Shown in pieces: positions 12,733 to 22,600 of a stretch of 64,000 nucleotides of DNA. The DNA lies in NCBI RefSeq assembly GCF_020080835.1, contig NC_058166.1, positions 17,137,043-17,201,042 of the forward strand, given 5' to 3'. The translations under genes were made by a program, and so were the position numbers. The number at the start of each line of letters is the position of its first letter. The first letter of the stretch is position 1. Source of the DNA: Cotesia glomerata. Its lineage: Eukaryota > Arthropoda > Insecta > Hymenoptera > Braconidae. The notes under the pieces are model-generated. The model worked only from the letters and a program-made list of their open reading frames with translations. It did no database searches and was not told where the DNA came from.

Positions 12733-15652
12733 GAAAAATATATGAAAATGTATGTGGGTACACGGAAAGAACAATGGCCGCGTTCAAGTTTACTAAGTTT
12801 TTGGCAGATCTTAGCATATATTGTAGCAACAACTTAAAGTAACTTTATGTTTTTTTTTTTTAAATCCACAGATTCGGTAGAATCTGGCGCCAAGTTCCGT
12901 TCAAATCCGTTGTAAACGGAGCGCCAGACTACCGACTGTGTTTACTGTAAGCAGAACGGTATTTTGAGGTTGCAAAATTTTATTTAATTCTACGGTACTT
13001 CTTGTTCCTAAATTTTATGTTATAACTGTAACTCATGCTTTATTTTACTAATATTAATTAATTATATTCAATTATAAGAATTAATCTACTTGAAATTATT
13101 AAATTTTATCAGCACAAACTATAGCAAGCTCAAAAATTTCGATCCTGACTTTTTCTATGTAAAAAGTGACATGCCACAGACTAAATAATTCGAGAATGCA
13201 TGGTAATCTTCCAATAGATGGGAAACTACAGTTAAAAAAATACATTTTAAAGCTTGCATCTACATCCGCCAGGGTGCACTGGAATTGTTTTCACATAAAC
13301 TGTTGCTTCAAGGGGATAGTTTGCTATAAAAAATGCAGCCAACGCGAGATTTAAGTTGGTACCAATTGTAAATTTTTATTATAATTACCAAAAATACTAA
13401 AATCCGAACAAAAACAGTTTCACTGTAAAAAAATCGCTCCAAGTCCACGTTCATAAGACTATCAAGAAAAAAAAAATTTCTTTTCTCTTTACAAAAAGAT
13501 ATAAAATAAAAAAATTAAAAAATCCAAGTAACCGATATGATTGTATTTGATTTTCGGAAGTTAAAAAAAATTTTATTGTAAATTTGAAAATTAAAAAAAA
13601 ATTGTGGAACGTACTTGGTGTGCGTCATTGTGTATTTCAATTTTTTTAAAGTCCTAGTAAATAGATTTTACGAATTTCATTAAAAGTAAAATATTTTGCA
13701 ACCACGCACACTAAATACGTTCCAAAATTTTTTTTTTAATTTTCAAATTTACAATAAAATTTTTTTTAATTTCCGATAATCAAATACAATCATATCGGTT
13801 ACTTGGATCTTTTAATTTTTTTATTTTATATCTTCTTCTAAAGAGAAAAGAAATTTTTTGTCCACGTTCAAGAAACGTGGACTTGGAGCGATTTTTTTAC
13901 AGTGAAACTGTTTTTGTTCGGATTTATAATAAAACAATGCAAGGTACATTTATTTAAGTGTGTTTAAATATTAATTTTTTGGTAGATAAAGTCAGCCCTA
14001 CTCAGAACTTAGTAAACCTGAACGCAGCCAATAACTGACTGCACATACTCGTATAGAATATTCCGTGATATCTATAGTGAAAAAAAATTTCAGACTTTAG
14101 GCCGCGTTCAAGTTTACTAAGTTCTTGGCAGATCTTAGCATATCTTGTAGCAACAACTTAAAGTAACTATATTGTTTTTTTTTTTAAATCTATAATAAAA
14201 CAATGCAAGGTATATTTATTTAAGTGTGTCTAAATATTAATTCTTTGGTAGATAAAGTCAGCCCTACTCAGAACTTAGTACAGTCAACGCTCTTTGTATT
14301 TGACTCGCCCGTACAGGACCATTCTCTGTATTTGACTCGTCCTTGTCCATAAGAGCTGTGTAAAATCGTCAAATACAGAGGAAGAATGTGGTCAAATACA
14401 GAGAGCGGTCAAATACAGAGAGGTCCAATACAGAGAGCGTCGACTGTAAACCTAAACGCAGCCATAGTCAATATCCTTCAAAGTAAACTAAATTATTTTT
14501 GGACTGTACTTAGTGAAGTCTTCGATTCAATCAATTAATTTTTCTGGTTCTATCGCGTAAAATTTCACGGGATATAATCTGAAAAATTATTTCGTGTAAA
14601 TTAAATTATACTCGGTTGAAATTTGGATTATGCCCACGGTGACTCCGTCAATTTTTTTTCTAGTGCCTGCGCGTAAAGTGCTGTTTATAATTTGTGAGTT
14701 ATAGTCAATCAGCATATTGGACATTAATTAAAATATAATCAGTGAGTTATATGAGTGCGTGACTATTTATATATTTTGAAATGTAAAAATATTTTTTTCT
14801 TATCCTAACATTTTTAAGTTCGAAGAGTCTAAGAAAAGAAAACAAAATTTTTTAACCCCAAATTATTGGAAAAATTGTGCTTTAATGCTCCTTAAATGTT
14901 TTTAATGTATGTAATAATTATTTAAAACAATATTTGACTAACCTAATATTTAAAATACATAATAGATACGATAATGCTAAGTGCGCAGGCTCTAGAAAAA
15001 AAATTGGCGGAGTCACCGTGGGCATAATCCAAATTTCAACCGAGTATAATTTAATTTACACGAAATAATTTTTTAGATTATATCCCGTGAAATTTTACGC
15101 GATATAACCAGAAAAATTAATCGATTAAATCGAAGACTTCACTGAGTACAGTCCAAAAATAATTTAGTATACTTTGAAGGATATTGACTATAGCTGCGTT
15201 TAGGTTTACTAAGTTCTGAGTAGGGCTGACTTTATCTACCAAAAAATTAATATTTAGACACGCTTAAATAAATATACCTTGCATTGTTTTATTATAGATT
15301 TTTAAAAAAAACAATATAGTTGCTTTAAGTTGTTGCTACAAGATATGCTAAGATCTGCCAAGAACTTAGTAAATTTGAACGCGGCCATTGACTATAGTCT
15401 GAAATTTTTTTTCACTATAGATAACACGAAGTATACTATACGAGTATGTGCAGTTGGTTATTGTTCTTTCCGTGTACTCAAATGAAATCTCTTAATGAGT
15501 GTAACATCAAAATGAGCTTATATCTTAAATAATTTCAATAATTAAGAAATGACGTTGTATTTTGTTCACTGATGATATTTTTAACGATATAAGCTTATTC
15601 TGGAGTTACACTTACCGAGACCTTTCATTTGAGTACCCACATCAATCTTTCA

Positions 15653-15727
<75 letters not shown>

Positions 15728-16620
15728 GGTGGCGCAAAAAGCCGACTATTTTTATTTTTGAGTCTCGAGTGAAAAATGTTAGTATTTGATGTTTTAAGAG
15801 CCCTCACCAAAGGACAGCTTAAAAAAAAATTTTTAAGAGGTCACTCCAAATTTTTTAAAATTTCAAAAATCGTCAAAAATCGAATTTTTTTTTTTTTTTA
15901 ATTTTTTTTCTCGTTACGGTATAATTTTATAGGCTAAAAAAAATAAGTTTCTGAAAGTTTCAGTTCAAAATTTAAATTTTGAAAGGTCGCTCATAATTTT
16001 TTTTTTTTTCTTTAATTAGTCATATCGCCGACTTTAAGTGTTGGGAGTGGTACGTTGGGGTCTTTTTGGTTTGAAAAAATCTTAACCTACGCGGCAAGGT
16101 CAAATTTCAACCAAGCTGGTTTCTAAGACCAGCTTGGGATTCGAACCCACGCCTGGCAGTTGATTAAATAAAATTATTAAATTAAAAAAAATTATATTTT
16201 CTATGTTGTGATTGATTTTTAGTTCATCTCGTGATGTATTTTTATCGATTATTGTACTAAATAAAAAAAAAAAATGCATGGAATTTTAATTTGAATAGTA
16301 AAAGGTCGCTCGAAAAAATCTAAACTAATGCACTAATAAATTGAAAAAAATTATGAGCGACTTTTCAAAATTCAAATTTTGAACTGAAATTTTCAGAAAC
16401 TTGTTTTTTTTTTTAGTCTATAAAATTGTCCCGTAACGAGAAAAAAAAAAAAAAAAAAATTCGATTTTTGACGATTTTTGAAATTTAAAAAAATTTGGAG
16501 CGACATCTTAAAAATTTTTTTTTAAGCTGTCCTCTGGAGAGAGCTCTTAAAACATCAAAAACTAACATTTTTTCACTCGAGACTAAAAAAAAAAAAAATA
16601 GTCGGTTTTTTTGCGCCACC

Positions 16621-16659
<39 letters not shown>

Positions 16660-19600
16660 CAAATATATCAAAAATACATGTGGGTACTCAAATGAAAGCT
16701 CTTGATGAGTATAACATCAAGATGAGCTTACATCTAAAAAATCGTCAATATTTAAGAAAGTACAGTGCAATTGAACAAAAGTCATTATTTAATAACGAAA
16801 ATTTTAATTTTTTATAATTACACAGTGACTGCAATGTTGCTAGTATAATATAAAATAATTTATAATTATTTCGTAGCATAAAGTTAGCTTTGTACGCTTA
16901 ATACAATCTTACCCGTCCTCTCACTCTCGCTCTTAATTTGACTCTCATCTCGATTGCTGCAAAGGGAATAATAATGCGTTTAAAATACATAATGAGGCGC
17001 AGGAACACCGTTGGGTAGTAATATAGTGAAGGTTCAAAGCATCACAAGAAGGTAAAAAAATACCCCCGTCACTCAACTTTGGCATTGAAGATCTCAAGTG
17101 TCATTTATAAATCTTTAAAACACACTTCCTCGTTTTTAAAACCAAACCCTCGACATAATTGAAAATAATATTTAAATAATCCAGACGGTGATTAAACAAC
17201 CATTAACCACAATTATTTTATTGTTTTAGGTTCCCCGTTGCTGCTATTCGCAACTCGAAAAGACATACGAGTAGCAAATGTGTCACGCGGCAATAAAGTC
17301 GCAATGCTTGTCAAAGATCTAACCCAAGGAGCCGCTTTAGATTTCTTCTGGGAGAGACGTCTCGTTTGCTGGTCAGACAGCGAGCTAGAGATAATCCAGT
17401 GCGTTAAAACCAACGGAACTGTACCAGGTGAGAGATTTACAGTCATCAATTCTAAACTGCTGAAACCTGACGGTTTAGCTTGTGACTGGTACACGGGGAA
17501 GCTCTACTGGACCGATTTACTCAAAAAAACCATTGAAGTAACTAATATCGATGGCCCTCCGCAGCGTAAAGTATTATTTTGGACAGAAATTTTCGAGCCT
17601 AGAGCAATAATTGTCGTTCCTATGAGGAGTTTTATTTTCTGGACAGATTGGGGGGATTCCCCTAAAATTGAACGAGCAGCAATGGACGGCGATCCGGATT
17701 CCCGTAGAGTTATTGTAGATAAAGAAATCTTTTGGCCCAATGCACTGACAGCTGATTATGACAACGAATTGCTCTATTGGGCAGACGGTCGGCTCAAATT
17801 TATCGCTGTAGTAGATTACTCCGGAGAAAATAAGCGGATAATTATCAAAGAAGGTGTAGATTATCCTTATGCAATAACTTTCTTTGACCAGAAATTATAC
17901 TGGACCGATTGGTCCACCTGGTGCATCCATTCTCATGATCTCAGGTCATCTGGCAGTCAATCTCACCCTCGAGAATTGCTCCACGGTGAATACATTCCCG
18001 GAGATATTGAAATCTGGGACCCTAAAAGGCAGCCTTACGCTGATAATCCTTGCAGACACAACAACGGAAATTGCTCTCATTTGTGTCTACTGAGCCGCAA
18101 AGCTCCTGGGTACAGTTGCGGATGTCCCACGGGTATAAAATTGATTAATAATTACACCTGTGCAGATAGGCCGGAAAATATGCTGCTAATTGTTCAGAAG
18201 AAAGAAATGTCTAAATTGTCTTTAGATTCTCCAGATTACACGGACGTAATTCTTCCACTGACGGGATTTAAGTGGGCTATTGCGGTGGACTTTGACCCAG
18301 TTGATGAAATGTTTTACTGGACGGATCAGGGAGCTCATGCGATAAGAAGAGCGTATTTAAATGGGACAGGGCAGGAAGATTTGGTGACTAGGGAGATTAT
18401 CAATCCGGAAGGAATTGCAATTGATTGGATTGCGAGGAATTTATACTGGACGGATTCAGATAAAGATAGGATCCAAGTTGCTAGGCTCAATGGTACTAAT
18501 AGAAAGGTTTTGGTTAATGAAGATCTGATGAATCCTAGGGCTATTGCGGTTGCTCCGCAACTTGGGTGGATGTTTTGGACGGACTGGAGTGTTAAAAAAC
18601 CCAAAATTGAACGCAGTAATCTTGATGGCAGTGAAAGAATTTTGCTGGTTAGTAAAGGAATTTCTTGGCCGAATGGATTGGCGCTGGATGTTGATAGGAG
18701 GAAGGTTTATTGGTGTGATGCTAAGACGGATAAAATTGAAGTTTGTAATATGGACGGGACGAATAGGAGGGAAATTATTACGGAGGATTTGCCGCATCTT
18801 TTTGGATTGACTATTTTGGGGGATTTTTTGTACTGGACTGATTGGCAAAAAAGAAGTGTGGAGAGAGCTAATAAACTCACTGGGGCGGATAGGGAAATTA
18901 TTATTGAACCGCTTCCGGATATTATGGGGGTGAAGGCGATTCAGTTGGGGAAAATTGAAGGATCTAATCCTTGTGGGAAAAATAATGGTGGGTGTAGTCA
19001 TTTGTGTTTAAATAGACCGGGGAATAATTATATTTGTGCGTGTCAAATTGGGTATGAGTTGAAGAAGGATAAAAAAACTTGTGTTATTCCTGATGCTTTT
19101 CTTTTATTCTCGAGGAAAGATAATATTGGGAGAATTAGCATTGAGAATGCTAATAATGATAATATTATTCCTGTTACGGGCGTCAAAGATGCCAGGTGAG
19201 TTGATTATTTTTATCAATTAATTAATTGCTTAGGGGGTTATTGGAGGATTATTTAATGGTACTTTTGGGAGATTCAAGTTTTGATGAATTTTTTTTTTTC
19301 GATGAATTTATTTATATTATTGAAAGAATAAGAAAAATTTTGTTTCTGGATAGTCATGATGAAATTGGTTTTTTTTAGTGAAATTTATAAATTTCGAGAT
19401 ACTTAATTAAGAAATGACCTTGTTTCTTGTGGACTATTGGTATTTTTAAAGATATAAGCTCATTTAGATGTTACAATCATCGAGACCTTTCATTTGAGTA
19501 CCCAAATTAATTTTTTATATATTTATATATATTATATATATATATGTATATATGAAAAATATATCAAAAATGCATGTGGGTACTCAAATGAAAGCTCTTG

Positions 19601-22600
19601 ATGAGTGTAACATCAGGATGAGTTTATATCGTAAAAAATGTCAATAGTTAAGAAATGGCATTGAATTTTGTGAACTATTGACATTTTTAAAGATATAAGC
19701 TCACCTTAATATTACACTCATTGAGACCTTTCATTTGAGTACCAACATCAATTTTTCATATATTTCACATATTTATATATATTACATATATGTATATATG
19801 AAAAATATATAAAAAATGCATGTGGGTACTCAAATGAAATCTCTTAATGAGTATAAGATCGGGATGAGCTTATATCTTTAAAAATGTCAATAATTAAGAA
19901 AGTACAGTGCAATTAACAAAAGTCATTATTTAATAAGCAAAATTTTAATTTTTTATAGTTCACAAGTCACGGCAGTTACATAGTGAATGCAAGGTTACTA
20001 GTTTATTTTAAGTAAAAGAATTTTGAATTTTAATTTTTTCAAAATTTAAGAAATTTGATATTTATTTTTTAATTAAAAAATAAATTTTTGATGCAAAAAT
20101 ATTAAAGAAAAAAATTTTTTCTAAACAATTTATTTGGTAAATTATTTTAATTAGTTATTAAATTTTATTTTTTACTTTTTTAAATTATAATTTATTAAAA
20201 AAAAACATTTTGAAACTAATAAAAAAAAACTAAAAATATATTTTTATCAAAACTTAAAAGTACGCTTAAAATATCCTTCTAAAAATCTTATTTATAAATT
20301 TACATAATCATAAATACCAATTTAAAATATGTTTCAGCGCTTTAGATTTTGACATATCACAGAACCGAATATACTGGGCAGATGTTAAATTAAAAACAAT
20401 ATCACGTGCCTTTATAAACGGCTCGGAAGCCGAGAAAGTAATAGACTTAGGCCTGGAATCACCCGAAGGTCTGGCATTTGACTGGATAGCCCGTAATCTC
20501 TACTTCAGCGATACAAGCACCCAAAGAATAGAATTAGTCCGCTTAGAAGACAACAGCCGAAAAGTGCTGATATGGCAAGAGCTAATAGAACCTCGCTGTT
20601 TAGCCCTGGACCCTCAGCACGGCCACATGTACTGGAGCGAGTGGGGAAAGTCCGGTAGTATCGAGCGAGCTAATTTAGACGGTGCAGAACGTCAAGTAAT
20701 CTTGTCAAGCATCGGACGTACTCACGGATTAACAATCGATCACGACTTAAGACGACTCTATTGGGCAGACCTTTTTACTCCCGCTATCATAAGTTACGAT
20801 CTCAAGACCTCCAATCGTAAAGCCGTAATTACACAAGACATCGTTTATCCATTTAGCATTACCCAGCATCTGGACTACATTTACTGGACAGACTGGAACA
20901 CGGGTGACATTGAGCGAGCAAATAAAACAACCGGCGCGAATCGTACAAAGATTCACGATAAACTCGAGTCAGTTACCAGCATTCTCGCGTTTCATGAATC
21001 GCGACAAGCCGGCTCAAATAGCTGCAAGCAAAATAACGGCGGCTGTAGTCATATTTGTATCGCGTTATCAGATCCGACTGGTAATTTTTCACATTCTCAT
21101 AAATGCACATGTCCAACGCACTTTAATCTAGCTTCAGACAACAAAACTTGTCTAGCACCAAGAAACTTTATGATTTACAGCACCCGAAATCTAATGGGAA
21201 GATACTTACCCGACGCTAACGATTGTCCCGATGTAGTGATGAAGATTCAAGGCTTGAGGAACATTAAATCCATCGACCTAGACCCAATTACCCAACATAT
21301 TTACTGGATAGACGGTCGCTCAATGTCAATCCGCAAAACTCTAGAAAATAAAACCCATGCTTCCGTAATCATTTCTGGAGGAAATGGCTTTCATCCTTTT
21401 GATCTGGCAATTGATCCCTTGGGGCGGTTGCTTTTTTGGTCTTGTACCACAAACGACGCTATAAATGTCACCAGATTAGACAACGGATCTGCTCTTGGGG
21501 TGGTTGTTAAAGGGGAGGGTGAGAGGCCCAGAAATATCGCAGTTCACCCGGAAAAAAGATTGCTTTTTTGGACGGACGTTGGGGAAAAAATGAAAGTTAT
21601 CCAAAGTGCGATGGACGGCAAAGATAGAATCACTATCGCTTCAGACCTAAATCAGCCTACTAGCTTGGCTGTTGATACCATTTCTGACCTAATATTTTGG
21701 GCGCATGGTCATCAGATTGAAGCTGCTGAATTGGGTGGCAATTCTAGAAGAGTTTTGATTTCTATTGACGAGCTTGGAGCTATTGCATACTTGGCAGTGT
21801 TTAATGAGTTTGTATACTGGTTCAACAGAGAGACTCAAATTGTAGAGCGGGTGAATGCAAGCTCAGGGATGGAAAGACAGTCTGTGTTGAATAGAATGGT
21901 GACTGATTTTATCACTGTAAGAACTCCGGAGGATCAGATCATGGAGAATCATGTTTGCAGTCCGTTCCAAGACTATGGAGGCTGCTCGCATTTTTGCATT
22001 GGTACTGATAAGCCTGCTAAGTGCTCTTGTCCGCAGTATTTAGTGCTGGCGGAGGATAGAAGAGTTTGCAGCGCTGCTTCTGCTTGCAGAGCGGATCATT
22101 TTACGTGTGCTGACTCTGGGTCTTCTGTTACTAATGATTGCATCCCGGTGACTTGGAAATGCGATGGACAGACTGATTGTGCTGATGGAAGTGATGAACT
22201 GGGGTGTCCTAGCTGTGCAAGGGATCAGTTCAGGTGCCAGAGTGGGCAGTGCATTGATAATTCTTGGGTCTGTGATGGAATTGTTCAGTGCCAGGATGGC
22301 GGAGATGAGGCTCATTGTTGCCAGCCGGGGCAATTTAGGTGCACGTTGACTTCGGTTTGTATTGCGGGGAATACTATGTGTGATGGGTGGGATAATTGTG
22401 CGGATGGGAGTGATGAATCGCCAGCGGTGTGCTCGCCGAGTAATAGAAGAGGGATTATTGGGTCAGTTGGAGCAGAGTCGGGGAAAAGCGCTTATATTAT
22501 TGTTATTCTGGTGGTTGCGGGGGTGGTTACTATTGCGGTGTTAGGGTTTTATTACTGTAGGAAGAAGTTGGCGAGTAATGAAGAATTGCCGGATATTTTG

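Larger units (their letters stand above)
12761..15474. mobile_element. 2.7 kb TIR element (CACGGAAAGAACAATGG), TA duplication
   Basis: The ends CACGGAAAGAACAATGGCCG and ...TTGTTCTTTCCGTG lie between TA dinucleotides (12759-12760, 15475-15476). Deleting it restores the Helitron phrase GTGGGTACTCAAATG, an internal empty-site proof. Long inverted arms carry GCCGCGTTCAAGTTTACTAAG, GATTATATCCCGTGAAATTT and similar blocks. Nested inside are the composite element 12861-13925 and the 166 bp MITE 14281-14446. No transposase frame is visible. Confidence 0.85.
12000..16843 (+). mobile_element. Helitron-like element interrupted by two large TIR elements
   Basis: The 5' end is weathered (TTTATATTATTAAAAGAATAAG). 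The 3' end is CACAGTGACTGC, AATGTTG, CTAG at 16840-16843, followed by T. Palindromic units with CTCAAATGAAAG and GATGAGTGTAACATC blocks fill 12090-12758 and 15475-15725. The elements 12761-15474 and 15727-16621 sit inside it. Its long (TA)n tracts (12653-12726, 15659-15724) are unit centres. Confidence 0.75.

Noticed and set aside
12650..12832. Frames coding (Tyr-Ile)n, also at 15562, 16611 and 27538-27794
   Set aside because: These are translations of TA microsatellites.
16090..16165. Intact tRNA gene
   Set aside because: The B box is good but no acceptor stem, A box or anticodon arm can be folded.
18456..19001. 181-codon antisense frame over arrow exon 2
   Set aside because: It mirrors the coding strand of a certain exon; composition (Asn/Pro/Ile-rich) is that of an antisense shadow and no domain is visible. 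The same holds for other antisense or shifted frames within 17213-22544.
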